Source: Streptomyces wedmorensis
Lineage (GTDB): Bacteria; Actinomycetota; Actinomycetes; Streptomycetales; Streptomycetaceae
Assembly: GCF_000716445.1 (NCBI RefSeq)
Contig: NZ_JNWK01000036.1
Span: forward strand, 22,835-86,834
DNA: 64,000 nucleotides
Direction: 5' to 3'
Shown here: piece by piece, positions 9,248 through 18,183 of the stretch
Numbering within the stretch: the stretch's first letter is position 1
How the letters are laid out: every line of letters starts with the position of its first letter
Notes under the pieces: generated by a model
What the model was told of the DNA's origin: nothing
The model's database searches: none
What the model saw: the letters and a program-made list of their open reading frames with translations, nothing else
Program-made: the position numbers and the translations under genes

Positions 9248-10444
9248 ATGAGCACCCAGCCACTTCCCCTCGAAGGGGTCACGGTCGTCGCCGTCGAACA
9301 GGCCGTCGCCGCCCCGTTCGCCACCCGGCAGCTCGCCGACCTCGGCGCCCGTGTCGTCAAGATCGAGCGTCCGGACGGCGGGGACTTCGCCCGCGGCTAC
9401 GACACGGCGGCGCGCGGCCTCGCCTCCCACTTCGTGTGGTGCAACCGCGGCAAGGGGTCCGTGGCCGTCGACCTCAAGGACCCCAGGGGCCTCGCCCTCG
9501 TGCGGCGGATGGTGGCCGGCGCGGACGTCTTCGTCCAGAACCTCGCACAGGGGGCCGCGGCCCGGCTCGGTCTCGACGCCGCCTCGCTCTGCGCCGCGCA
9601 CCCGCGGCTGATCGCCGTGGACATCTCGGGGTACGGGGCGGCGGGACCGTACGCGCACAAGCGGGCGTACGACATGCTCGTCCAGTGCGAGGCGGGCCTG
9701 GTGTCGGTGACCGGCACCCCGGAGCAGCCGGTCAAGTCCGGGATCCCGGCCGCCGACATCGCGGCCGGGATGTACGCCTTCTCGGGCGTCCTCGCCGCAC
9801 TCGTCCGGCGCGGCACCACCGGCCGGGGCGGTCCGGTGGAGGTGTCCCTGCTCGACTCGCTGGCCGAGTGGATGGGGCATCCGCTGCACCACGGGACCCA
9901 CGGGGGCGCCGCCCCGGCGCGTACGGGACTCGCGCACGCGGTCATCGCCCCGTACGACGCCTATCCGACGGCCGACGGGGGCCTGGTGCTGCTCTCGGTG
10001 CAGAACGACCGGGAGTGGCGGCGGCTCGCCGAGCAGGTACTCGGCCGACCCGGTCTCGCCGACGACCCGGCGTTCGCGACCAACACGGCGAGGGTGGCGC
10101 GACGCGGGGCGACGGACGCCGTCGTGGCGGAGGCGCTGGCCCCGCTGACGGCCGCCGAGGCCCTGACAAGGCTCGACGCGGCGGGCATCGCCTGCGCCCG
10201 CCTCAACTCGGTGGCCGAGCTCGCCGACCATCCCCAGCTGACGGCCCGGGACCGCTGGCGGGAGGTGGAGTCACCGGTCGGACCGCTGCGCTCGCTGCTG
10301 CCGCCGATCGTCTTCCCGGACGCGCCGGAGCCGCGCATGGACCGGATCCCGGCCCTCGGGCAGGACACCGACACCGTGCTCACCGGACTCGGGGTGACGG
10401 AGGCGGAGCTGAAGGAGCTGCGGAGCACCGGCGTGATCGCCTGA
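9248..10444 (+). CDS. CaiB/BaiF (family III) CoA-transferase
   Basis: 398 aa. Family III CoA-transferases move CoA between carboxylic acids, or racemise 2-methylacyl-CoA. The first segment LEGVTVVAVEQAVAAPFATRQLADLGARVVKIE and YDMLVQCEAGL with the nucleophilic Asp142 are visible; GRGGPVEVSLLDS is the usual mid-domain motif. ATGACA (9210-9215) and TAGGCA (9234-9239) form a promoter eight bases before the ATG, so translation is probably leaderless. It stands alone downstream of the exporter, and no acyl-CoA partner enzyme is nearby, so the substrate is unknown. Confidence 0.9.
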   Translation: MSTQPLPLEGVTVVAVEQAVAAPFATRQLADLGARVVKIERPDGGDFARGYDTAARGLASHFVWCNRGKGSVAVDLKDPRGLALVRRMVAGADVFVQNLAQGAAARLGLDAASLCAAHPRLIAVDISGYGAAGPYAHKRAYDMLVQCEAGLVSVTGTPEQPVKSGIPAADIAAGMYAFSGVLAALVRRGTTGRGGPVEVSLLDSLAEWMGHPLHHGTHGGAAPARTGLAHAVIAPYDAYPTADGGLVLLSVQNDREWRRLAEQVLGRPGLADDPAFATNTARVARRGATDAVVAEALAPLTAAEALTRLDAAGIACARLNSVAELADHPQLTARDRWREVESPVGPLRSLLPPIVFPDAPEPRMDRIPALGQDTDTVLTGLGVTEAELKELRSTGVIA

Positions 10445-10498
10445 CGGGGAACCGGGTACGGGCCGCACGGACGCCACGGCGCTCCGGACACGACTGAA

Positions 10499-10526
10499 CG
10501 CCGGACGGGCGGGGACACGTCCGGCG
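10499..10526. terminator. hairpin between convergent genes
   Basis: CGCCGGACG and CGTCCGGCG form a perfect 9-bp stem around a 10-base loop, 54 bp after the CoA-transferase stop. No U-run follows, as is usual at this GC content. A second, shorter GC hairpin lies next to it at about 10544-10565. Confidence 0.5.
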
Positions 10527-10565
10527 AAGTCGCGGTCGGGGCCGGTCGGGCGGCCCCGGGGTTCG

Positions 10566-10838
10566 CTAGCGGCGCGCGCCGAAGAGCGAGCGGCGGAGTC
10601 GGCGGAGCGGGGCGAAGAGGGAGACCCGCGCGCTGCGGCTGCGGTGACCGTGCACCGCCGGCTCGTGCGTACGCGCCGTCAGTTCCCGCATCAGCAGCGT
10701 CGCCTCGGCCACCTCGCGCTGGGGCACGGCGGGGCCGCCGAGCACCGCGAGATGGCGGTCGAGTCGCGAACTGGTCGCACTGCTCCCGCAGGTGATGGCA
10801 GGCACTCGCGGCCTGCTGCGCATTGCTATCTGTTCCAT
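10566..10838 (-). CDS. small conserved Streptomyces protein
   Basis: 90 aa. I recognise the N-terminus MEQIAMRSRPRVPAITCGSS as that of a small protein conserved in Streptomyces, without known function. It has one Cys, an amphipathic middle and a strongly basic C-terminus (LRRLRRSLFGARR). ATG start with GGGGAG four bases upstream; an in-frame GTG four codons earlier is less likely since the Shine-Dalgarno would be inside it. No signal peptide or membrane helix. Confidence 0.7.
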   Translation of the reverse strand: MEQIAMRSRPRVPAITCGSSATSSRLDRHLAVLGGPAVPQREVAEATLLMRELTARTHEPAVHGHRSRSARVSLFAPLRRLRRSLFGARR

Positions 10839-11150
10839 GTCACTCCCCACCCGTACAAGGGCACCCGGCCCGGGCAGGTTAACCCTATCGCCCCACCGTC
10901 ACACGCGTGTATCCCGCCGACGGGATTCACCGCACCCGTACGGGGGTTGACGGTCACTGTCCGAATCCATCTGATTCCAGGGCGAGTTGGACAGCACTCG
11001 AACACCTGCCGAACCGTCACGAACCATCCTGCACTCCCGACCCGCCTCCATGGCCACGGAGGCCGATGTGATCTCCGACACCAAGATCGCCACAGCGCTC
11101 CCGCCGACGGACCGGGGGCAGGAGGACGCCCCTCGGGCTACCGTGGGTCC
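10839..11150. other. divergent intergenic region
   Basis: 312 bp between the small conserved protein (left) and the pseudokinase (right). It holds a candidate rightward promoter, TTGACG (10947-10952), 17 bp, TCTGAT (10970-10975), and a second -10-like TACCGT (11139-11144) six bases before the kinase ATG. A 34-codon frame (11050-11154) lies in its right part. Nothing else is evident. Confidence 0.5.
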
Positions 11151-11154
11151 ATGA
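11050..11154 (+). CDS. possible 34-aa upstream ORF coupled to the pseudokinase
   Basis: An ATG-initiated frame of 34 codons with GC-rich third positions whose TGA overlaps the kinase ATG as ATGA. The product would be acidic/neutral (starts MATEADVISDTKIATALPP), unlike the Arg-rich translations of non-coding frames here. It would be transcribed only from a promoter upstream such as 10947-10975, not from the leaderless kinase promoter. It may equally be chance or a relic of a longer N-terminus. Confidence 0.25.
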   Translation: MATEADVISDTKIATALPPTDRGQEDAPRATVGP

Positions 11155-12290
11155 CGGTGATCGCGGGTCGTTACCGGCTTCTGGACGTCCTCGCCGAGGG
11201 GGCGACGGGCACCGTCTGGCGTGCCCTGGACGAGACGCGCGGGCACGAGGTGGCCCTCAAGGAGCTCCGGCTCCCGGACGGCGTCCCCGCCGACGACGTC
11301 CCCCTCCTGTACGCGCGCCGCGAGCGCGAGGCGCGGGCGGCCGCGCGGCTCTCCCACCCGGCCGTGGTGACGGTCCACGGCGTCGCCACCGAGGACGGCC
11401 GGCCCTGGGTCGTGATGGAACTGGTCCGCGGCCTCACGCTCGCCGAGACCCTCGAAGCGGGCGGCCCCCTGGCCCCGCGCGAGGCCGCGCGCGTCGGCCT
11501 CCAGGTACTCGGCGCCCTGCGCGCGGCCCGGGAGGCGGGCGTCCCGCACCGGGGCGTGGCACCCGAGCACGTCCTGCTCGGGAACGACGGACGGGTGGTC
11601 GTCACGGGCTTCGGCACCGACCCGGGCGCGGGTCCGGGCGCCCGTCCGCCCGCCGGTCCGGGCAGCGGCTCGAGCGGCGGTGCCGCGGGCACGACGGGCG
11701 AGGCGGGCGAGGCCGCGGACCTGCGGTCGCTCGGCGCCCTGCTCGACGCGACGGCCGGCCACCGGACGGGCCCCCTGGGCGCTCTGATCGAGGAGTTGCT
11801 GGGCGAGGAGCCGCCGGGCGGCGAGGGCGTCGCCTCGCCGGGTGCGGCGGACCGCATCGAGCGGGAGCTGGGGCGACTGGGCGGAGTGTCGCCGCGGCCC
11901 GCACGTCCCGCGGGCGGAGGAACCGGCAACGGCCGTACGGCTCGCGGAGGTTCCGCGGCCCGCGGATCGGAGGACGGACGGGAGAACGGACCGGGAGGCA
12001 GGCCGGCCGGCGGACCGGGCGACGCGGACAGTTCAGGCCTCGGACCCGCCCCCTCCCCCGGACCCGCCGAGACCCCGTCCCGGCCCCGGGCCGCCCGGGC
12101 GGGTGCGCCCCGGCGGGGGCACGTCCTGGTGGCCGGGCTCGTCGGGGCTCTGCTGATCGCGGGGGCGCTGACGTATCAGGCGGTGCGGGACGACGGTTCG
12201 GGCGCCGGTCCGGGTGGGGGCGGGGCGACGAGCACCGCTCCGGCCGGATCCGGCGCCACGGGCGAGGGCCCGGTTACACCGCGCCCCTGA
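11151..12290 (+). CDS. membrane-anchored Ser/Thr kinase-like protein, predicted pseudokinase
   Basis: 379 aa. The first 150 residues follow the bacterial Hanks-kinase fold: GRYRLLDVLAEG at the start, the ATP lysine in VALKELRL, and hinge ELVRGLTLAETLE. The catalytic loop HRDxKxxN reads HRGVAPEH, losing the catalytic Asp, the Lys and the Asn, and DFG reads GFG. The C-lobe is shortened and replaced by Gly/Ala/Pro-rich sequence. A membrane helix (VLVAGLVGALLIAGALTYQ) lies at about residues 322-342, followed by a short external tail. It therefore probably signals by binding rather than phosphotransfer. TACCGT six bases before the ATG suggests a leaderless mRNA. The 3' end overlaps the convergent lipase gene by 17 bp. 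Confidence 0.85.
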   Translation: MTVIAGRYRLLDVLAEGATGTVWRALDETRGHEVALKELRLPDGVPADDVPLLYARREREARAAARLSHPAVVTVHGVATEDGRPWVVMELVRGLTLAETLEAGGPLAPREAARVGLQVLGALRAAREAGVPHRGVAPEHVLLGNDGRVVVTGFGTDPGAGPGARPPAGPGSGSSGGAAGTTGEAGEAADLRSLGALLDATAGHRTGPLGALIEELLGEEPPGGEGVASPGAADRIERELGRLGGVSPRPARPAGGGTGNGRTARGGSAARGSEDGRENGPGGRPAGGPGDADSSGLGPAPSPGPAETPSRPRAARAGAPRRGHVLVAGLVGALLIAGALTYQAVRDDGSGAGPGGGGATSTAPAGSGATGEGPVTPRP

Positions 12291-13080
12291 AGGAGGGCAG
12301 GTAGCCGCCCGACTGGCCGGCGGCGGTCGGGTGGTAGGACTCGCCGATGTTGAGCCAGTTGACGCTGTGCAGCCAGGCGGAGCCCGAGCAGATCTCGTGT
12401 CCGGTGAAGGCCGGGACGACGCTGGCGTAGGCGAAGCCGTGGTCGGCGGCGCGCTTGGCGACGGCGGCGTTGAGGTAGTCGGAGGCGCCGTTGATGGCGC
12501 TGCGCTCGCCCTCGCTGAGGCCGGCGATGCAGCTGCCGCTCAGCTGGTAGAAGCGCGGGTAGCCGAGGACGACCACGCGCGCGGCGGGGGCCTTGCCCCT
12601 GATGGCCGTGTAGACGGAGTCGAGCTTGCCGGGAAGCGTGGTGTCCACGTAACTCTTGGCCTGATTCACACGATTGATACAGGTGGACTCGGACTGGAGC
12701 ACACAGGTCGTCATGACGTCGGCGAAACCGGCGTCATTTCCCCCGATCGTGATGGACACCAGGTCGGTGGCGGCCGAGAGGGGCCCGAGCTGATTGGCGG
12801 TCACATCACCCGTTCGGGCGCCCGAGCAGGCGGTGAAGGCGAACGACGAGGGGGCGTTCGCGTTCTTCCACAGCACCGGGTACGCCTTCGTGGAGCGCTT
12901 GCAGTCGCCGCTGGCGCTGTCGTAACTGCCGGCGCCTACGCCGGATGAGTACGAGTCGCCAAGCGCCACATAGTCGAGTGCGGCGGTCTCGGCGGCCTGC
13001 GCGGCGCTCGCCCCGGTGAGGGCGAGGACGGCGCCGAGCAGGAGCGAGGACGAGAGCGCGGTGAATCGGGACAGTCTCAT
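12274..13080 (-). CDS. secreted SGNH/GDSL lipase
   Basis: 268 aa, closely resembling by memory the characterised Streptomyces lipases of S. coelicolor (SCO1725) and S. rimosus. Signal peptide residues 1-30 (ends SAAQAAE). Block I GDSYSSGVGAG contains nucleophile Ser43; block III GGNDAGF supplies the oxyanion Asn; the C-terminal SYHPTAAG carries catalytic His250. Six Cys fit three disulphides. GGGAGG lies six bases before the ATG; the longer open frame upstream lacks a signal peptide. It hydrolyses lipid or ester substrates outside the cell. Confidence 0.94.
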   Translation of the reverse strand: MRLSRFTALSSSLLLGAVLALTGASAAQAAETAALDYVALGDSYSSGVGAGSYDSASGDCKRSTKAYPVLWKNANAPSSFAFTACSGARTGDVTANQLGPLSAATDLVSITIGGNDAGFADVMTTCVLQSESTCINRVNQAKSYVDTTLPGKLDSVYTAIRGKAPAARVVVLGYPRFYQLSGSCIAGLSEGERSAINGASDYLNAAVAKRAADHGFAYASVVPAFTGHEICSGSAWLHSVNWLNIGESYHPTAAGQSGGYLPSFRGAV

Positions 13081-13715
13081 GGAACCTCCCTGTAGCAGGA
13101 TCTCTGCGCTACCAGGTAGTAGCATCGGATCGCCCGTACCGGAAGTGTTCATGTCAAAACTGGGGATGAACGGCGGCCGATCCTCCGTCAGCAACCGTCG
13201 AGATCCGGCCACTCCAGGAACCGGAACTTCCGCTCCCGCGCCGTGACCGAACGGGATCGCGACACATTCGCACAACAATCCACAGAAGTACGGTCCCGCC
13301 CCACCGTTCGCCGCGATTAAACGGATTGATCGAATCCGATCGAGAGGCTCGCGTATCCGATCGGCGAAGCTTCGCCAATGTGCGGAAAACGGGGCCACAG
13401 ATCCGGGACTTGCCATACAGTCCCATTCATCAATACCGTCGTACATCTCACTCGCACCGATCCATCACGCAAAGCGGCTCTGGGGAGGGCCTGGCGACGC
13501 GGTGGACCCGGTGCGAGGCGCGGTAGGGGGGTGCCGTGCTCGGTGTTCGAACGTGCGCCGAGTCGCGGGTACCGCGCGGCCAGTCATGCCAACTCGCCGA
13601 TCCTGCACGGAGTTCGATTCCGTACGGGCGGGCGGGAACCCCCCTTTCGAACCGGATAGACCACCGGGCGGCCCAAGGGGTGGGCCGCCCACCGGACGAG
13701 AGGGAAATCGGACCC
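13081..13715. other. 635-bp divergent intergenic region
   Basis: No convincing gene. It contains a perfect 14-bp palindrome GGCGAAGCTTCGCC (13363-13376) just after two copies of ATCCGATCG (13334-13342 and 13355-13363), which could be regulator sites. The right part (about 13500-13710) is the leader of the glycosyltransferase operon. Open frames here are Arg/Pro-rich and not protein-like. Confidence 0.6.
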
Positions 13716-14546
13716 ATGAGCTCGTTCCTGCGCCCGGCCGTCACGGGCCAAGAAATGACCGAGCCGAGTCGAATAGCAGCCCAGTACCGGGCCATCACCT
13801 CGCATTTGGCGATCACTCCGCCGGTGAGCGTCGTCATTCCCGCGATGAACGAGGCAGAAAATCTTCCGTACGTCTTCAAGACGCTGCCGGATTGGATTCA
13901 CGAAGTCGTCCTCGTCGACGGAAATTCCACCGACAGCACCGTCGACGTCGCGCGTGAACTCCGGCCGGACGTCAAGGTCGTGAAGCAGGTCGGCAAGGGC
14001 AAGGGCGACGCCCTCATCAGCGGCTTCGCCGCCTGCACCGGCGACATCATCGTGATGGTCGACGCGGACGGCTCCGCCGACGGCCAGGAGATCGTCTCCT
14101 ACGTCTCCGCCCTCGTCGGGGGCGCCGACTTCGCCAAGGGCTCCCGCTTCGCCAACGGCGGCGGCACCGACGACATGACGACCATTCGCCGACTGGGCAA
14201 CTGGGCGCTCTGCACCCTCGTCAACCGCAAGTTCGGCGCCCGCTACACCGACCTCTGCTACGGATACAACGCCTTCTGGCGCCACTGCCTCGACAAGATC
14301 ACCCTCGACTGCACCGGATTCGAGATCGAGACGCTCATCAACATCCGGGTCGTCAAGGCCGGTCTCAAGGTGCAGGAAGTGCCGAGCCACGAGTACCTGC
14401 GCATTCACGGCGTGAGCAACCTCAACGCCGTACGCGACGGGATCCGCGTCCTCAAGGTCATCCTCAAGGAGAAGGCCGTCAGCCGGTCGGCCCGTCGACG
14501 GCCCGCCGCGTTCTCGGTCAACGTCCCCCGGGGAGAGACGTCTTGA
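13716..14546 (+). CDS. family 2 glycosyltransferase
   Basis: 276 aa, cytosolic GT-A fold. VSVVIPAMNEAENL opens the nucleotide-binding domain and VMVDADGSADG is the DxD metal site; DLCYGYNAFWRHCLD and HEYLRIHGVSNL follow. AGAGGGA lies about ten bases before the ATG. First gene of an overlapping three-gene operon with a second GT2 and a polysaccharide deacetylase, pointing to assembly and de-N-acetylation of a surface glycan or a glycosylated lipid. Acceptor unknown. Confidence 0.9.
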   Translation: MSSFLRPAVTGQEMTEPSRIAAQYRAITSHLAITPPVSVVIPAMNEAENLPYVFKTLPDWIHEVVLVDGNSTDSTVDVARELRPDVKVVKQVGKGKGDALISGFAACTGDIIVMVDADGSADGQEIVSYVSALVGGADFAKGSRFANGGGTDDMTTIRRLGNWALCTLVNRKFGARYTDLCYGYNAFWRHCLDKITLDCTGFEIETLINIRVVKAGLKVQEVPSHEYLRIHGVSNLNAVRDGIRVLKVILKEKAVSRSARRRPAAFSVNVPRGETS

Positions 14547-15622
14547 GCGACAGCACGACCCCGCGGGGCTTCTCGGTGGTGATCTGCGTCTACACGGAGG
14601 AGCGGTGGGAGGACATCCTCGCCGCCGTCGACTCCGTCCGGAAACAGTCGCTGCCGCCGCTGGAGACGCTGCTCGTGGTCGACCACAACGAGCGGTTGCT
14701 CTCCCGGCTCACCGAGGAGTACGCGGACGAGCGGCTCCGCGGGGAGGTGCGGGTGCTCGCCAACGCGGGCCCCCGCGGCCTCTCCGCCGGCCGCAACACC
14801 GGAATCGCCGCCGCCCGCGGCGATCTCGTGGCCTTCCTCGACGACGACGCCGTCGCCGAGCGGGACTGGCTCCGGCACTTCGCCGCCGCCTACGACGACC
14901 CCCGCGTGATGGCCGTCGGCGGGCGCACCCTGCCCGCCTGGGCCTCCGGACGCCGTCCCGCCTGGTTCCCGGAGGAGTTCGACTGGGTCGTCGGCTGCAC
15001 GTACCGGGGCCTGCCCCCGGGCCGGGTCCCGGTGCGCAACGTGCTCGGCGGCAACGCCTCCTTCCGCCGCACGGCCTTCGACGCGGCGGGCGGCTTCGCC
15101 ACCGGCATCGGCCGGGACGGCGACCGGCGGCCCCTCGGCTGCGAGGAGACCGAGCTGTGCATCAGGCTCGCCAAGGCGCTGCCCCGGGCGATCCTGCTCA
15201 TCGACGACCGCGCGGTCATCCACCACAAGGTGCCCGCCGCCCGCGAGCGCTTCGGCTACTTCCGCACCCGGGTGTACGCCGAAGGCCTCTCCAAGGCCCT
15301 GGTCGCCCGGAGCGTCGGTACGCAGAAGGGCCTGGAGTCCGAACGGCGCTACACGACCCGGGTGTTGCCCGCCGGCGTGCTCCGGGGCGCGGCCGACGCG
15401 CTGCGCGGCCGATCCGGCGGCGCGGGCCGCGCCGGGGCCATCCTCACCGGTGTGACCCTCGCGGCCGGCGGGTACGCGCTCGGACAGCTGCGGGCCCGGC
15501 GGGGCGGGACCACGTTCTCCTGGGGCCCCATCGAACCGGTGCCCGGAGCGGCGCCCGGAGCGGCGGACGGCACCGGGTCCGTGCGCGAAGCCGCGCGGGG
15601 TGCGGAAGGAGTCGTCGCGTGA
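14543..15622 (+). CDS. family 2 glycosyltransferase
   Basis: 359 aa. TTG start overlapping the previous stop (TTGA), with GGGGAG before it. GT-A core: FSVVICVYTEERWEDI at the N-terminus, LSAGRNTGIAAARGDLVAFLDDDA with the DDD metal site near residue 97, and CEETELCIRL as acceptor-side motif, typical of mycofactocin/cell-wall type GT2s. The C-terminal about 70 residues include a weakly hydrophobic segment that may touch the membrane. Works with its operon partners on an unknown glycan. Confidence 0.88.
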   Translation: MSDSTTPRGFSVVICVYTEERWEDILAAVDSVRKQSLPPLETLLVVDHNERLLSRLTEEYADERLRGEVRVLANAGPRGLSAGRNTGIAAARGDLVAFLDDDAVAERDWLRHFAAAYDDPRVMAVGGRTLPAWASGRRPAWFPEEFDWVVGCTYRGLPPGRVPVRNVLGGNASFRRTAFDAAGGFATGIGRDGDRRPLGCEETELCIRLAKALPRAILLIDDRAVIHHKVPAARERFGYFRTRVYAEGLSKALVARSVGTQKGLESERRYTTRVLPAGVLRGAADALRGRSGGAGRAGAILTGVTLAAGGYALGQLRARRGGTTFSWGPIEPVPGAAPGAADGTGSVREAARGAEGVVA

Positions 15623-16431
15623 CCGTGGCCGAGGCGGAGGGGGCGCGGGCCGCCGTGCCCATCCTGATGTACCACGCCGTCGACCGGGACCCGGCACCCG
15701 CCGTCCTGGGCCTGTCGGTCACGCCGGAGGCCTTCGCGGCACAGATGGAGGTGGTCGCCGAGCGCGGGTTCACTCCGCTGACGACCGCCGGGCTCGCCGC
15801 GGCCTGGCGCTCCGGCGGACCGCTGCCGGCCCGGCCGCTCCTCGTCACCTTCGACGACGGCTACGAGGGCGTGCACCGGCACGCGCTGCCGGTGCTCGCC
15901 AAGCACTCCTTCGCGAGCACCGTCTTCGTCTCCACGGGCTGGCTCCGGGGGAAGCACGACGAGGGCGGCGCGCTCGACACGATGCTCGACTGGTCGCAGG
16001 TGCGCGAACTGGCCGACGCCGGCACCGAGATCGGCGGGCACAGCCACACCCACCCGCAGCTCGACCAGCTCGACCAGCGGCGGCTGCGCTTCGAGGCGCT
16101 GCGCTGCCACGAGATCGTCGGCGAGGAGCTCGGGACCGCCCCGGCCTCCTTCGCGTACCCGTACGGGTACTCCAGCCGCCGGGTCCGCCACGCGGTCCGG
16201 GAGGCCGGGTTCGCGCAGGCGCTCGCCGTCGGCAACGCGCTGGCCCGCCGCCGCCAGGGGCCGTACGCCCTGGAGCGGGTGACCGTGCGCCGGTCCACCG
16301 GCATCGAGGAGTTCACCCGGCTCGTGGAGGGCCGGGCCGTCGCACGGAACTTCGCGGCGGACCGGGCCATGACGAAGGGCTACGCGCTGGCGCGACGCGC
16401 CCGCGGCGCGGTGCGGGGCCACTGGATCTGA
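15619..16431 (+). CDS. polysaccharide deacetylase (CE4 family)
   Basis: 270 aa. GTG start overlaps the previous stop (GTGA). The NodB-homology motifs are present: TFDDGY at residues 77-82 (catalytic base and metal Asp) and HSHTHP at 141-146 (metal His pair), then FAYPYGYSS. LMYHAVDRDP near the N-terminus is typical. No signal peptide, so it likely acts in the cytoplasm or at the inner membrane face on a glycan or glycolipid made by the two upstream transferases, removing N-acetyl groups. Confidence 0.9.
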   Translation: MTVAEAEGARAAVPILMYHAVDRDPAPAVLGLSVTPEAFAAQMEVVAERGFTPLTTAGLAAAWRSGGPLPARPLLVTFDDGYEGVHRHALPVLAKHSFASTVFVSTGWLRGKHDEGGALDTMLDWSQVRELADAGTEIGGHSHTHPQLDQLDQRRLRFEALRCHEIVGEELGTAPASFAYPYGYSSRRVRHAVREAGFAQALAVGNALARRRQGPYALERVTVRRSTGIEEFTRLVEGRAVARNFAADRAMTKGYALARRARGAVRGHWI

Positions 16432-16566
16432 CGTGACGCCCGGACGGGCCGCGTGGGGCGGGCCGGTGGGCACGTCGTCACGGCGTACGGCCATGTCGGC
16501 GACCGGGGGGAACGTCCCGTTCAAAACCCGGTGCACGGAATGCCCGGTTGCCGGATCATGGGCGCC

Positions 16567-17676
16567 ATGGCTGACACCCCACCGGAACCGTCCGAGCCGC
16601 AGCGGTCGCTGCCGATCCGGCTCAACCTCGACGACAGCGACTCGCCGTCGGACGTCGTCGACGCGCTGTTCCTCGGCCGCTTCGCGACCGGCGAGCAGCC
16701 CCACTCGCACAGCACCACCGTGGACCGGGTGAAGCCCGAGGCGACGCTGCTCCCGGCGGGCGCCCGAGTGCTGCGGGCCGCGAAGGACGACGACCGCAGC
16801 GCCCTGCTCGCCGAGGGCGACGGCTGGACGCTGCTGATCTCGCGTTGGAACCGGGGTGCGGACGTCACCGTGACGGCCGCCGACGCGGAGCTGGCGGAGC
16901 GGATCCTCAAGGAGGCCACGGACGGCGCGAAGGACGAGCCGGAGCCGCAGCCCGAGAACGTGACGATGGGATTCTGGTACGTGTCTCCCCGGCGCGGCCC
17001 GCACCGGACCACCCGGCAGATCAGCGCGGGCACGTGGGAGGAGGTTCGGCCCAACTACTCGGCGAAGGTGGCCGATTCCATGGACCGCCTCATGAAGGTG
17101 ACCCCGGACTCCATCGCCGGCCGGCTGCTGCTGCTGCACGGGCCGCCGGGGACGGGCAAGACGTCCGCGCTGCGGACCCTGGCCCGGTCGTGGCGCGACT
17201 GGTGCCAGGTGGACTGCGTGCTCGACCCGGAGCGGCTCTTCAACGACGTCGGCTATCTGATGGACATCGCCATCGGCGAGGACGAGGGCACGGCGAAGGG
17301 GCGGTGGCGGCTGCTGCTCCTGGAGGACTGCGACGAGCTGATCCGGGGCGAGGCGAAGCACACGGCGGGGCAGGCCCTGTCGCGGCTGCTCAACCTGACG
17401 GACGGTCTGCTCGGGCAGGGGCGCAACGTCCTGGTCGGCGTCACCACCAACGAGGACCTGGAGCGGCTGCACCCGGCCGTGGTCCGTCCGGGCCGCTGCC
17501 TGGCCCGCATCGAGGTCGGGCCGCTGACCCGGACGGAGTCGGTGGCGTGGCTCGGGCGCGAGGAGGACGTGCCGCGCGAGGGCGCGACGCTGGCGGAACT
17601 GTTCGCGCTGCGCCGCGGCACGCCCCCCGCGGAACTCCCGGAGCCCCGCACGGCGGGTGCGGGACTGTACCTGTAG
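16567..17676 (+). CDS. AAA ATPase with DUF5925 N-terminal domain
   Basis: 369 aa, a conserved Streptomyces protein type. The N-terminal about 120 residues (PIRLNLDDSDSPSDVVDALF...) match the DUF5925 region; the AAA module has Walker A GPPGTGKT at 192-199, Walker B LLLLEDCDEL, sensor 1 VGVTTNEDLE and an arginine-finger candidate VVRPGRC. It may remodel or unfold a partner; none is encoded beside it. The ATG at 16558 three codons upstream is also possible, and no clear ribosome site is seen for either. Confidence 0.82.
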   Translation: MADTPPEPSEPQRSLPIRLNLDDSDSPSDVVDALFLGRFATGEQPHSHSTTVDRVKPEATLLPAGARVLRAAKDDDRSALLAEGDGWTLLISRWNRGADVTVTAADAELAERILKEATDGAKDEPEPQPENVTMGFWYVSPRRGPHRTTRQISAGTWEEVRPNYSAKVADSMDRLMKVTPDSIAGRLLLLHGPPGTGKTSALRTLARSWRDWCQVDCVLDPERLFNDVGYLMDIAIGEDEGTAKGRWRLLLLEDCDELIRGEAKHTAGQALSRLLNLTDGLLGQGRNVLVGVTTNEDLERLHPAVVRPGRCLARIEVGPLTRTESVAWLGREEDVPREGATLAELFALRRGTPPAELPEPRTAGAGLYL

Positions 17677-17734
17677 AGGCCGGTGCCGGAGGTCCCGGCC
17701 CCGGAGGGCCGGTACACGCGGATCCCGCGACGTC

Positions 17735-18109
17735 TCAGCTGTCGTAGGCGGCGCGGAGCGCCTCGTTCAGCGCCGCTTCCGCCGCCTCACGGCTGAGGCC
17801 GAGGCGGCGGGCCTCCTCGGCGAACTGGGCGGCGGCGGTGGCGGCCCGGCGGCTGGCGGCGTCGCCGGCGGCCGCGACGAAGGTCCCGTGCCGCCCGCGC
17901 GTCTCGATGACCCCGTCCGCCTCCAGCGCCTTGTACGCCTTGGCGACCGTGTTCGCTGCGAGGCCCAGCTGCTCCGCGAGCCCTCGTACCGTCGGCAGCT
18001 TGTATCCGACCGGCAGTCTGCCCGACCGGGCCCGCTCCGAGATCTGGGCACGCAGCTGTTCGTACGGAGCGGTGGTGGATTCGTGGTCCACGGCGATGGT
18101 GAGTGTCAC
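17735..18109 (-). CDS. GntR-family regulator, YtrA subfamily
   Basis: 124 aa: winged helix only (YEQLRAQISERARSGRLPVG, LPTVRGLAEQLGLAANTVAKAYKALE) plus a short helical tail, the size and layout of the YtrA subfamily, which usually represses a neighbouring ABC transporter. None is adjacent. It is divergent from the GNAT gene with only 74 bp between them, so it may control that gene and itself. GTG start; CAGAAT seven bases upstream could be a leaderless -10. Confidence 0.88.
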   Translation of the reverse strand: MTLTIAVDHESTTAPYEQLRAQISERARSGRLPVGYKLPTVRGLAEQLGLAANTVAKAYKALEADGVIETRGRHGTFVAAAGDAASRRAATAAAQFAEEARRLGLSREAAEAALNEALRAAYDS

Positions 18110-18183
18110 CCCGCCGATTCTGCCCTCACCCCGCCGGAAAATGGGAGGCGGCGGCGCACCCCCGGCCCGTAGCGTGCGGCCCC

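Noticed and set aside
13601..13640. T-arm-like sequence (GTTCGATTCC with a 5-bp stem) suggesting a tRNA
   Set aside because: The stem is out of register for a real T-arm, and no acceptor, D or anticodon arm can be folded around it.
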